Shown: positions 1 to 7,648 of the stretch, piece by piece
How positions within the stretch are numbered: position 1 is the stretch's first letter
Layout: each line of letters opens with the position of its first letter
Origin: an uncultured Methylophilaceae bacterium
Lineage (GTDB): Bacteria > Pseudomonadota > Gammaproteobacteria > Burkholderiales > Methylophilaceae
Assembly (NCBI GenBank): GCA_903863255.1
Contig: CAIPBJ010000018.1
Span: 1 to 40,984, forward strand
Direction of reading: 5' to 3'
Length of the DNA: 40,984 nucleotides
Program-made: the position numbers and the translations under genes
The notes under the pieces: generated by a model
Seen by the model: only the letters and a program-made list of their open reading frames with translations
The model's database searches: none
Told to the model about the DNA's origin: nothing

Positions 1-1
1 C

Positions 2-1462
2 ACAAGTTATGCTGATGACGCGGCACCTGCTGCGGCACCGGCTGCAACGGCAGCACCCGCTCCTGCAGCACCGGATGCGGCTCCAGCGGCAGCACCTGCT
101 GCTGCGGCACCTGCAGCGGATGCGGCAGCAGCACCCGCCGCCGCACCTGCGGAGGTTCCGAACAAGGGTGATACGGCTTGGATGATCGTGGCAACTGTCC
201 TCGTGCTTATGATGTGCGTACCTGGACTGGGTCTTTTTTATGGCGGCATGGTTCGCAAGAAAAACATGCTCTCCGTCTTGATGCAAACGTTCATGATCAC
301 TTGTGTGCTCGGCATCTTGTGGGCAGTTTATGGATACAGCCTTGCATTTACACAAGGAAACGAGTTTTTTGGCGGATTCAGTCGCCTGTTCCTGAGTGGC
401 ATGACTGGTGACTCAACGACCGGCACGTACAGTAAAGGTGTCGTTATTCCCGAGTTCATCTACATGTGTTTCCAACTTACTTTCGCTGTCATCACGCCTG
501 CCTTGATCGTAGGTGCTTTTGCTGAACGCATGAAATTCTCAGCCATTCTTCTGTTCATGATCCTCTGGTTCACGTTCTCCTACCTGCCTGTAGCGCACAT
601 GGTCTGGTACTGGGCAGGTCCGGATGCCTATACGACCCAGGCTGCCGGTGATGCTGCCAATGCAACGGCTGGCTTCATCTTCCAAAAAGGTGCGTTAGAC
701 TTTGCTGGCGGAACGGTTGTTCACATCAATGCCGGTATCGCCGGTCTGGTAGGTGCACTGGTATTAGGCAAGCGTATTGGTTTCGGTAAGGAAGTAATGT
801 CACCTCATAGCGTCACATTGACCATGGTCGGCGCTTCATTACTTTGGGTAGGTTGGTTCGGTTTCAACGTTGGTTCGAACCTCGAAGCCAGCGGTTTCGC
901 AACACTTGTTTTTGCGAATACCTTACTTGCAACATGCGCGGCTGCTACCTCATGGATGTTTACAGAGTGGATCTTCAAGGGCAAACCTTCCATGCTTGGC
1001 GGCATTTCAGGTGCGATCGCAGGACTGGTAGCCATTACTCCGGCTTGCGGATTCTGTGGCCCAATGGGTGGCATTGTTCTAGGTTTACTGGTATCTCCAC
1101 TTTGCTTCTTCTTTGTAACCAAGGTTAAAGAGAAGATGGGATATGACGACTCACTCGATGTATTCGGTGTGCATTGTGTCGGAGGGATTTTCGGTGCCTT
1201 AAGTACCGGCATCCTGGTCAACCCTGCTCTAGGCGGCACAGGTGTATATGACTATGTCGCGAATAAAGTAGCGCCTTACGACCTGGTTGGTCAAATGACA
1301 AGTCAGGCATGGGGCGTGGGTACGACCCTGGTATGGTCCGGAGTCGTCGCGTTCATTTCTTACAAGATCGTCGACCTGGTTATTGGCTTGCGTGTAAGCG
1401 AAGATACCGAGCGTGAAGGCTTGGATACAGCTGAACACGGTGAATCTGCTTATCATTATTAA
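2..1462 (+). CDS. amt: Amt ammonium/methylammonium transporter, 5' end outside window
   Basis: Inner-membrane channel of the Amt/MEP/Rh family carrying ammonium, and commonly methylammonium. The frame is open from base 2, so the gene starts before the window. The first ATG at 182 is not the true start, because the in-frame sequence before it (about 14-160) encodes an Ala/Pro-rich low-complexity stretch followed by VPNKGDTAWM, which leads straight into the first Amt helix. The family signature DFAGGTVVHINAG and the second pore histidine in FGVHCVGG are both present, giving the twin-His pore. About eleven hydrophobic helices follow, with a short charged tail (SEDTEREGLDTAEHGES) of the kind contacted by GlnK/PII. 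Many proteobacterial Amt proteins have a signal peptide and an Ala-rich linker. The neighbouring methylamine operon makes methylammonium uptake a plausible job, but that is inference. A terminator follows directly. Confidence 0.95.
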   Translation, partial: TSYADDAAPAAAPAATAAPAPAAPDAAPAAAPAAAAPAADAAAAPAAAPAEVPNKGDTAWMIVATVLVLMMCVPGLGLFYGGMVRKKNMLSVLMQTFMITCVLGILWAVYGYSLAFTQGNEFFGGFSRLFLSGMTGDSTTGTYSKGVVIPEFIYMCFQLTFAVITPALIVGAFAERMKFSAILLFMILWFTFSYLPVAHMVWYWAGPDAYTTQAAGDAANATAGFIFQKGALDFAGGTVVHINAGIAGLVGALVLGKRIGFGKEVMSPHSVTLTMVGASLLWVGWFGFNVGSNLEASGFATLVFANTLLATCAAATSWMFTEWIFKGKPSMLGGISGAIAGLVAITPACGFCGPMGGIVLGLLVSPLCFFFVTKVKEKMGYDDSLDVFGVHCVGGIFGALSTGILVNPALGGTGVYDYVANKVAPYDLVGQMTSQAWGVGTTLVWSGVVAFISYKIVDLVIGLRVSEDTEREGLDTAEHGESAYHY

Positions 1463-1476
1463 TCAGCAGGCAGCAT

Positions 1477-1508
1477 AAAAAAAGCGGACGTCCTGTCCGC
1501 TTTTTTTT
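1477..1508. terminator. Bidirectional rho-independent terminator between amt and the GNAT gene
   Basis: A GCGGAC stem (1484-1489) pairs with GTCCGC (1495-1500) around a 5-base loop. Seven A residues lie before it and eight T residues after it, so it can terminate transcription from both sides. It sits between convergent genes (amt on plus, acetyltransferase on minus). Confidence 0.9.
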
Positions 1509-1516
1509 GCCTATCA

Positions 1517-1975
1517 TTAAAGCAGGATTCTTCGCATCCCCATTCGACTGGTTTGCCAACCCAGACGTTCGTAGTAGCCCAACGCCGGCTCATTATCCAA
1601 ATCCACCAAAAGCTGCGCACGGGAAGCACCCCTTTCCCTGGCCCACGCAAGCGCAGACTCAAGCAGCAAACGGCCCAGTCCTTTTGAACGATAAGGCAGA
1701 CTGATGACCATATCTTCAATCCATGCTGAAGGCGTACCCTGAGCGCTTGAGATGACCAGTTGCGCACTTACCATGCCTATTGCCTCGCCGTTATCGATCC
1801 TTGCCACCTTGATCACGGCCTGACCAGGCGTCTGGAGAAGCATCGACAATCCAGCGACCTGACGGGACTCGTCAGGCTGAAAATCCTGCTCAATCGTAAA
1901 TAATTCATTGAGCAATCTTACCATCGCCGGGATATCCGCCTGGACAGCATCCTCGATACGAAACCGGTCAGGCAT
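1517..1975 (-). CDS. GNAT family N-acetyltransferase
   Basis: A 152-residue single-domain GNAT protein. It would transfer an acetyl group from acetyl-CoA to an unknown amine. The acetyl-CoA pyrophosphate loop is visible as LPYRSKGLGRLLL (the R/Q-x-x-G-x-G/A motif), preceded by the beta-4 strand AWIEDMVISL. The C-terminal GYYERLGWQ matches motif B (an x-F/Y-Y-x-x-x-G-F/W pattern). Its ATG shares one base with the TAA of the upstream XRE-cupin gene (TAATG at 1973-1977), so the two are probably translationally coupled. Because its partner sits divergent from the methylamine operon, it may act on an amine or on a pathway protein, but the substrate cannot be read from the sequence. Confidence 0.85.
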   Translation of the reverse strand: MPDRFRIEDAVQADIPAMVRLLNELFTIEQDFQPDESRQVAGLSMLLQTPGQAVIKVARIDNGEAIGMVSAQLVISSAQGTPSAWIEDMVISLPYRSKGLGRLLLESALAWARERGASRAQLLVDLDNEPALGYYERLGWQTSRMGMRRILL

Positions 1976-2583
1976 TACTTGTCCTCATTGGAACTATCGT
2001 AGTGGATAATGGCTAGAAATCGAATCGGCATCTGCAATAGCTGCTCAGGCCGGTGAGGGATCTCACCTCTAAAGGTCAGCGAATCGCCGCTTTCTATCAA
2101 ATAGACCTCCTGACCAACACGGTATTCGAGCTTCCCCTCAAGCATGTAGATGAATTCGGTACCTGCGTGTTCAAATGTGGAAAATTTCTCACCCGGATCC
2201 TCCAATGTGATCAGGAAAGGCTCGAAGGTCTTTTTGGGTCCCTGGTCATAAGCTAGCAGGTGGTAAGTATGGCCATTACGGGTCCCCCGCCTGACAACCT
2301 CCATGCCTTTTCCACTCTTCACCAATTGGGCGCCGCCTCTTGGCTTGCCGTAATTGCTGAACAAATGGGATAGTGTGACGCCCAATGCATTGGCAATTTG
2401 TGCCAACGTGTCCAAACTGGTCGCAGTTTGGGCATTCTCGATCTTGCTTAACATACCCCGACTGATGCCAGCCCGTTCGGATACCTCCGCAATCGTCAGC
2501 CCGTGACGACTCCTGAGTTCACGTATCACGGAACCCAGGTATTCACATAAAGGCTGACTGTTTTCGCTATTCTCAATTTCCAT
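1975..2583 (-). CDS. XRE-cupin transcriptional regulator
   Basis: A 202-residue DNA-binding regulator with an N-terminal XRE helix-turn-helix (about residues 15-70, with LTIAEVSERAGISRGMLSKI as the HTH core) and a C-terminal cupin_2 domain (about 120-195, with FEHAGTEFIYMLEG and GDSLTFRGEIPHRPE). Members of this architecture (PuuR is a well-known example) usually sense a small metabolite, often an amine or amino-acid derivative, through the cupin. It is divergent from the methylamine operon across about 100 bp holding a perfect 17-bp dyad, so local control of mgd-gmaS-mgs is likely. It overlaps the GNAT gene by one base. A GATAAT sequence (complement of 2599-2604) about 16 bases before its ATG could be its own -10, implying a very short leader. 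Confidence 0.9.
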   Translation of the reverse strand: MEIENSENSQPLCEYLGSVIRELRSRHGLTIAEVSERAGISRGMLSKIENAQTATSLDTLAQIANALGVTLSHLFSNYGKPRGGAQLVKSGKGMEVVRRGTRNGHTYHLLAYDQGPKKTFEPFLITLEDPGEKFSTFEHAGTEFIYMLEGKLEYRVGQEVYLIESGDSLTFRGEIPHRPEQLLQMPIRFLAIIHYDSSNEDK

Positions 2584-2625
2584 GGCTTATTGTTTCATAT
2601 TATCAAAAAAAGTTAAATACAGGTA

Positions 2626-2661
2626 TTGACTCGACCCTATTTGAAGTTCACTATGTGAACT
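2626..2661 (+). promoter_or_regulatory. Candidate mgd operon promoter with 17-bp dyad operator
   Basis: A TTGACT -35 hexamer (2626-2631) is followed after 17 bases by CACTAT (2649-2654), a weak -10. Lying over that -10 is a perfect inverted repeat AGTTCAC-TAT-GTGAACT (2645-2661). A dyad covering the -10 is a classic repressor geometry. The divergent XRE-cupin protein is the obvious candidate binder. The dyad is seen directly; the promoter and the binder are inferred. Confidence 0.6.
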
Positions 2662-2684
2662 AATTATTCATAAGACTAAACAAG

Positions 2685-3926
2685 ATGCCTTTGCGACTGT
2701 TAAAGTATGCTTTTTCAAAAGAACACCCTGACCCTGCGTTCTTTACTCAGCCTGATTCATTGAAACACAGTTACGATGCGGTCATCATCGGCGGGGGCGG
2801 TCACGGACTGGCAGCAGCCTATTATCTCGCAAAAGACCATGGTATCACCAATGTCGCCGTACTTGAAAAAGGGTATCTTGGCGGCGGTAACACCGGTCGG
2901 AACACGACGATTGTCAGATCGAATTACCTGACTCCTGAAGGGGTGAAATTCTACGATACCAGCGTCAGGCTGTTTCAAGAACTGAGCGAGGATTTGAACC
3001 TCAACCTGTTTTATTCTACACGCGGTCACTTCACACTGGCTCATACCGAATCCGCGATGCGGACCATGCGATGGCGTGCAGAAGTGAACAAGCACGTCGG
3101 GGTCGAAAGCTATGTGGTCGGTCCGGACGACATCCTTAAGGCATGCCCCCAAATCGATATCAGCTGCGGAGGCAATGCGCCTATATTAGGTGCGCTCTAT
3201 CATGCACCCGGATCCATAGCCAGACACGATGCGGTAGCATGGGGGTATGCCCGCGGCGCTTATCAGCGCGGCGTGGATATATTCCAGAGTACCGAAGTTT
3301 GGGACATTAAGACTTCGGGCGGAAAAGTTGTCGGTTTGAACACCAGTCGTGGTTTCATTGCCACCAACAAGGTGCTTTCTGCCGTCGCGGGTTTCACCCC
3401 GCGCATCACGGACATGCTGGGTATCAGGACGCCAATTGTGATACAGCCTTTACAGGCATGCGTAACCGAGCCAATGAAGCCATGGCTCGACACGATCCTG
3501 GTTTCTGGCAGTCTGCACGTTTATGTCAGCCAAAGTTCTCGGGGAGAATTGGTGATGGGCGCATCACTTGACCCCTACGAGCTTCATTCGACACGATCGA
3601 CTCTGGATTTCGTAGAAGGATTGAGTGGACACATACTGGATATGTTCCCGTTTTTATCCAATGTGAAAGTTGTCCGGCAATGGGCAGGAATGGCAGACAT
3701 GACGCCTGACTTTGCACCGATCATGGGTAAAACACCCATTGAAGGATTTTACCTGGATGCAGGATGGGGAACATGGGGATTCAAAGCTACCCCAGTCAGC
3801 GGCAAGACCATGGCCGAAACCATAGCTAAAGACCAGGCCCCGGAACTGATCCACTCCTTCAGGCTGTCGCGCTTTGAAGATTATGAACTGACTGGCGAGA
3901 AAGGAGCCGCCTCGGTAGGGCATTAA
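2685..3926 (+). CDS. mgdA: N-methylglutamate dehydrogenase subunit A (sarcosine oxidase beta-like)
   Basis: Flavin-bearing subunit of the heterotetrameric enzyme that oxidises N-methyl-L-glutamate to glutamate and a formaldehyde-level C1 unit in the cytoplasm. The 413 residues match the length of heterotetrameric sarcosine oxidase beta (SoxB). An N-terminal Rossmann dinucleotide motif AVIIGGGGHGLAAAYYLA (GxGxxG at residues 36-41) is followed by GGGNTGRNTTIVRSNY, the segment typical of SoxB-type DAO folds. It is the first gene of a tight operon, with one base before mgdB. The assignment to N-methylglutamate rather than sarcosine rests on the linked gmaS and mgsABC, as in characterised methylotrophs. 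No strong Shine-Dalgarno is seen before the ATG. Confidence 0.88.
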   Translation: MPLRLLKYAFSKEHPDPAFFTQPDSLKHSYDAVIIGGGGHGLAAAYYLAKDHGITNVAVLEKGYLGGGNTGRNTTIVRSNYLTPEGVKFYDTSVRLFQELSEDLNLNLFYSTRGHFTLAHTESAMRTMRWRAEVNKHVGVESYVVGPDDILKACPQIDISCGGNAPILGALYHAPGSIARHDAVAWGYARGAYQRGVDIFQSTEVWDIKTSGGKVVGLNTSRGFIATNKVLSAVAGFTPRITDMLGIRTPIVIQPLQACVTEPMKPWLDTILVSGSLHVYVSQSSRGELVMGASLDPYELHSTRSTLDFVEGLSGHILDMFPFLSNVKVVRQWAGMADMTPDFAPIMGKTPIEGFYLDAGWGTWGFKATPVSGKTMAETIAKDQAPELIHSFRLSRFEDYELTGEKGAASVGH

Positions 3927-3927
3927 C

Positions 3928-4203
3928 ATGAAAATACTGCATTGTCCCATCAACGGTCCCCGGCCGATAAGCGAGTTCATATTCGGTGGAGAATATCGAA
4001 CAATGCCCGATCCTGACACCTGTTCCGACAAGGATTGGGCTGATTACGTTCATAACCGTTCAGGAGGACCGGGCGTCAAGAAGGAGTGGTGGTACCACGC
4101 GCCGAGCGGAACCTGGATAATTGCTGAACGGGATACGGGTTCCGATCAGGTAATGGCAACTTACCTTCCGAATTCGATTACAAAAGAGGCGACTCATGAA
4201 TAG
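3928..4203 (+). CDS. mgdB: N-methylglutamate dehydrogenase subunit B (sarcosine oxidase delta-like)
   Basis: Small (91 aa) structural subunit homologous to sarcosine oxidase delta (SoxD). The N-terminus ILHCPINGPRPISEF corresponds to the SoxD zinc-ribbon start, normally CPxCG, but here the second cysteine is replaced (CPINGPR). The usual two-cysteine part of the zinc site is therefore incomplete. The C-terminal pattern KEWWYHAPSGTWIIAERDT is the family hallmark. It starts one base after the mgdA stop and its last eight bases overlap the mgdC start, so translation is probably coupled. Confidence 0.88.
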   Translation: MKILHCPINGPRPISEFIFGGEYRTMPDPDTCSDKDWADYVHNRSGGPGVKKEWWYHAPSGTWIIAERDTGSDQVMATYLPNSITKEATHE

Positions 4204-7099
4204 ACGACTCGAAACCCGCCCGGGTGAATGGATCGATCGTGACGAACCATTGAAATTCAGTTTTGAGGGTAAGGAATACACAGGATTCTCAGGTGATACG
4301 ATAACAAGCGCGCTTTGGGCTTCGGGTGAGCGAATACTCGGCAGGAGCTTCAAATACCATCGACCTCGCGGGATACTGAGCCTGAGTAATCATGATGTGA
4401 ATATCCTGGTCACCGACATGGAGGACACAAACATCCGGGCCGATGTCGTGAATGTTAAGGAAGGGATGCGTCTACTCGCAGTCAACACCAGCGGAGGAGT
4501 CAAGAAAGATAAAAAAAGGTGGCTGGACAGGCTGTCTGCATTCATGCCCGTCGGTTTCTATTACAAAGCCTTCCATAGCCCTAGAAAACTGTTCCCATTC
4601 TGGGAAAACGTCATCCGCAAATCAGCTGGCTTGGGAGAAGTCAACTTCAACTACCCCAGGACCATTAAAACAAAATACCATGAACACTGCGATCTATTGA
4701 TCGTAGGGGCCGGAACAGCAGGCCTTTCGGCTGCCCTGCATGCCGCAAAATGCGGCATCGGCATTACCCTCGTCGATGAGAATCGCCAGGCAGGCGGAAG
4801 CCTAACTTACGACTGTGCCGGCGATCAGGAATCAAAAACCGTACTTCGGAATTTGCTCGATGAAATCAAGCACCATCCGAACATTACCTTGCTTACCGGA
4901 GTTTATGCGGCCGGTTATTACACCGATCATTATATTCCCTTGGTTCGCGAGGACGGCATCACCAACATGCGTGCAAAGGCTGTCGTCATTGCGACAGGCG
5001 CATACGAACAACCACCCGTGTTCCGGAACAACGACCTGCCGGGCGTGATGTTGGGCACAGCAGCCCAGCGTCTGATCCATAGGTATAGCGTCAGACCGTT
5101 CGATGTCGGCGTTGTATTCACCGCCAACGATCAGGGATATCGAGTGGCACTGGATTTGCTTGAAGCAGGTGTAGAGGTTGCCGCATTAGTGGATTTACGA
5201 AAGAAGGCCGCCTCACCCCTGGCCGATAAGCTGCTGCAACTGAACATTAGGATACTTAAGGGTTATTGCATCTATGAAGCCATTCCGACAGGCGACCATG
5301 AAGGGGTAAAAGAAGTCGTGATTTGTCCGTTTGATGAAAGCTCAGGCAAACCCGACACGGGTGATCTTGTAACCATCGCCTGTGACGGCATAGCGATGTG
5401 CGCAGGTTGGGCACCAGCAGCGGCCCTACTCTATCAAGCTGGCGTCTCGATGCGATATGACAACACCGTCAATCAGTTCGTACCGAATAAGTTACCAAAG
5501 GGTGTCTTTGCAGCCGGTAAGGTGAACGGACGATTCGATTTGGAATCCCGCCTGAAAGACGGGCAACGGGCTGCAAGCGAGGTCTTGAGCATGTTATCCG
5601 AAACGAGTATCAAAGTCGTTTCGGAGCCGCATGAAGGAAACACCCCGAGTCATACCTTTCCTTTTGTCCCCCATCCAAAAGCCAAGAACTTCATCGATTT
5701 TGATGAAGACATTCAACTCAAGGACTTTATCAATGCCGCTCAGGAAGGGTTCGACAACATCGAGCTTATGAAGCGCTTTACTACTGTGGGCATGGGTCCC
5801 AGCCAGGGCAAGCATTCGAACATGAATGCGATTCGCATCTTGGCGAAGATACGAGACCTTCCAGTGGAAAAGATCGGAAGCACCACAGCAAGGCCTTTCT
5901 TTCATCCGACGCCGATTGGTCATCTTGCTGGCAGAACCTTTCATCCTCACCGACTCACATCCTTGCATGATTGGCATCAAACGGCTCAAGCGGATTTCAT
6001 CGCAGTGGGAGCCTGGTTGCGTCCAGCCTACTACTCCATAGCAGGTCTCTCGAGGGACGACGCCATCATTCAGGAAGTTCTATCGGTAAGACAGGCCGTT
6101 GGCATGATTGATGTCGGCACCTTAGGGAAGATCGAGGTTCATGGTCCCGATTCCGCTTTGTTCCTGGAACGATTCTATACTGGCGGGTTTGCCAACCAGA
6201 AAATTGGCTCAACCCGTTACGCACTTGCACTGGATGAAGCGGGGGTGATACTGGACGATGGCATCGTGGCAAGACTAGCCGATGACTTGTTCTACCTGAC
6301 TGCCAGCACCTCGAACAGCGCCATGGTCTATCGGGAGATGCAGCGCTGGCAACAGAAATGGCAATTGGATATAGGACTGGTTAACGTCACCGGGTACTAC
6401 GGTGCGATCAACGTGGCAGGCGTCGCAGCCAGAAAGGTACTATCAAAACTCTGTAAGGCAAGTTTATCCGAACAGGACTTTTCTTTTGGTTCGATAATTG
6501 AAACGGTGATCGCTGAAGTCCCTGCAAGAATCATACGCGTGGGATTCGTTTCAGAACTCGCCTATGAGATCCATGTGGCAAGTCAGGATGCCTTAACAGT
6601 TTGGGTCGCTTTGATGGAGGCTGGCGAACCTGAAAAAATAAGGCCTTTTGGTGTTGAGGCACAGCGAATACTCAGGCTGGAAATGGGACATTCCATCTGC
6701 GGTCATGATACAGACGGCCTGACCAATCCACTGGAAGCCGGGCTGATGTTTGCCGTTAAACCAGACAAGCCATTTTTTATAGGCCAGCGTAGTCTTCAAA
6801 TCATCAGGAAGGCGCCTATCAGGAAATCACTGGTTCCTTTCCTGCTTGACCACCAAGACGGCATGGAAACCCCTAAAGAATGCAACCTTGTCATTGCACA
6901 GGGTGACATTGCAGGAAGAGTCACAAGCATCGCATTTAGCCCGACTCTTAAGCAAGCGATCGGTCTAGCCTACGTGTCACCTGAACTGGCAATCCAAGGC
7001 GGTTCGTTCCTGATAAGGACGGATAATGGGAGTTTGGTTAAGGCCATCGTCGCTCAAACGCCCTTTGTAACTTCCCAGATAGGCGACTCCAAGAAATGA
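4196..7099 (+). CDS. mgdC: N-methylglutamate dehydrogenase subunit C (sarcosine oxidase alpha-like)
   Basis: A 967-residue large subunit homologous to sarcosine oxidase alpha (SoxA). Domains in order: a Fer2_4-like N-terminal fold (about 15-95, with GRSFKYHRPRGILSLSNHD) without cysteine ligands, as in SoxA and hence not an iron-sulfur centre; a nucleotide-binding Rossmann domain (LLIVGAGTAGLSAALHA, GxGxxG at 171-176) of the pyridine-nucleotide oxidoreductase type; and a C-terminal GCV_T-like folate-binding half (from about residue 570, including AVGAWLRPAYYS). That last domain is where tetrahydrofolate would capture the methyl carbon as methylene-H4F. It overlaps mgdB by 8 bases and mgdD by an ATGA junction. 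Function follows from family and operon context. Confidence 0.9.
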   Translation: MNRRLETRPGEWIDRDEPLKFSFEGKEYTGFSGDTITSALWASGERILGRSFKYHRPRGILSLSNHDVNILVTDMEDTNIRADVVNVKEGMRLLAVNTSGGVKKDKKRWLDRLSAFMPVGFYYKAFHSPRKLFPFWENVIRKSAGLGEVNFNYPRTIKTKYHEHCDLLIVGAGTAGLSAALHAAKCGIGITLVDENRQAGGSLTYDCAGDQESKTVLRNLLDEIKHHPNITLLTGVYAAGYYTDHYIPLVREDGITNMRAKAVVIATGAYEQPPVFRNNDLPGVMLGTAAQRLIHRYSVRPFDVGVVFTANDQGYRVALDLLEAGVEVAALVDLRKKAASPLADKLLQLNIRILKGYCIYEAIPTGDHEGVKEVVICPFDESSGKPDTGDLVTIACDGIAMCAGWAPAAALLYQAGVSMRYDNTVNQFVPNKLPKGVFAAGKVNGRFDLESRLKDGQRAASEVLSMLSETSIKVVSEPHEGNTPSHTFPFVPHPKAKNFIDFDEDIQLKDFINAAQEGFDNIELMKRFTTVGMGPSQGKHSNMNAIRILAKIRDLPVEKIGSTTARPFFHPTPIGHLAGRTFHPHRLTSLHDWHQTAQADFIAVGAWLRPAYYSIAGLSRDDAIIQEVLSVRQAVGMIDVGTLGKIEVHGPDSALFLERFYTGGFANQKIGSTRYALALDEAGVILDDGIVARLADDLFYLTASTSNSAMVYREMQRWQQKWQLDIGLVNVTGYYGAINVAGVAARKVLSKLCKASLSEQDFSFGSIIETVIAEVPARIIRVGFVSELAYEIHVASQDALTVWVALMEAGEPEKIRPFGVEAQRILRLEMGHSICGHDTDGLTNPLEAGLMFAVKPDKPFFIGQRSLQIIRKAPIRKSLVPFLLDHQDGMETPKECNLVIAQGDIAGRVTSIAFSPTLKQAIGLAYVSPELAIQGGSFLIRTDNGSLVKAIVAQTPFVTSQIGDSKK

Positions 7100-7617
7100 T
7101 GCAGACAAAAGAAACGATTGTGATCTCCGATTTGAGCCATCTGCCCAGAGTGGGACTAAAAGGCCCTCAAGCGGCCGACTGGCTGATTGGCAAGCAGATA
7201 AAGGTCCCTGAAAAACCGAACGCATGCCGAACATCAGGAGAAGGCACTTTAGTCCTTCGTCTTGGTTTAAGTGAGTTCCTCATCGAAGGACAAACGGATC
7301 AATTGACAACAAACAAAGTTAAGACGTCCCTTATGGAAAAGGCTCCTGGCATCTATCCGGTACCCCGCGCGGATACCGCTCTCAGGATATCGGGATCGGA
7401 CACGCTTAGACTATTTTCTGAGATATGCATGTTAGACCTTTCCCCGGAGAGCGTAATCAACGAGGTTTACATGACACAGGTCGCAGGTATATCTGCGATA
7501 TTAACCAAGCATGCCAATGATGATTTCAGAATTTGGTGCGATTGTACGTACAGTAAATATTTGCAGACCACTCTCAGTGACATTGCAAAGTCATTTAGCC
7601 CTATGAATGTCACTTAA
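7096..7617 (+). CDS. mgdD: N-methylglutamate dehydrogenase subunit D (sarcosine oxidase gamma-like)
   Basis: A 173-residue protein matching the sarcosine oxidase gamma (SoxG) family, distantly related to the folate-binding GCV_T/YgfZ fold. It completes the four-subunit dehydrogenase. Visible features are the opening ISDLSHLPRVGLKGPQAADW and the later YPVPRADTALRISGSDTLRL, a SoxG-like core. The sequence is weakly conserved as is usual for this subunit, so position and order (A-B-C-D) carry much of the assignment. The start overlaps the mgdC stop (ATGA at 7096-7099). A second in-frame ATG at 7099 could serve equally well. Confidence 0.83.
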   Translation: MMQTKETIVISDLSHLPRVGLKGPQAADWLIGKQIKVPEKPNACRTSGEGTLVLRLGLSEFLIEGQTDQLTTNKVKTSLMEKAPGIYPVPRADTALRISGSDTLRLFSEICMLDLSPESVINEVYMTQVAGISAILTKHANDDFRIWCDCTYSKYLQTTLSDIAKSFSPMNVT

Positions 7618-7648
7618 CTTAAAACCGATCGATTAGACAGGAGTCCAC

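Noticed and set aside
805-1239. 144-codon minus-strand frame opposite amt
   Set aside because: Lies wholly within the conserved Amt core on the other strand and has no ribosome site or family motif.
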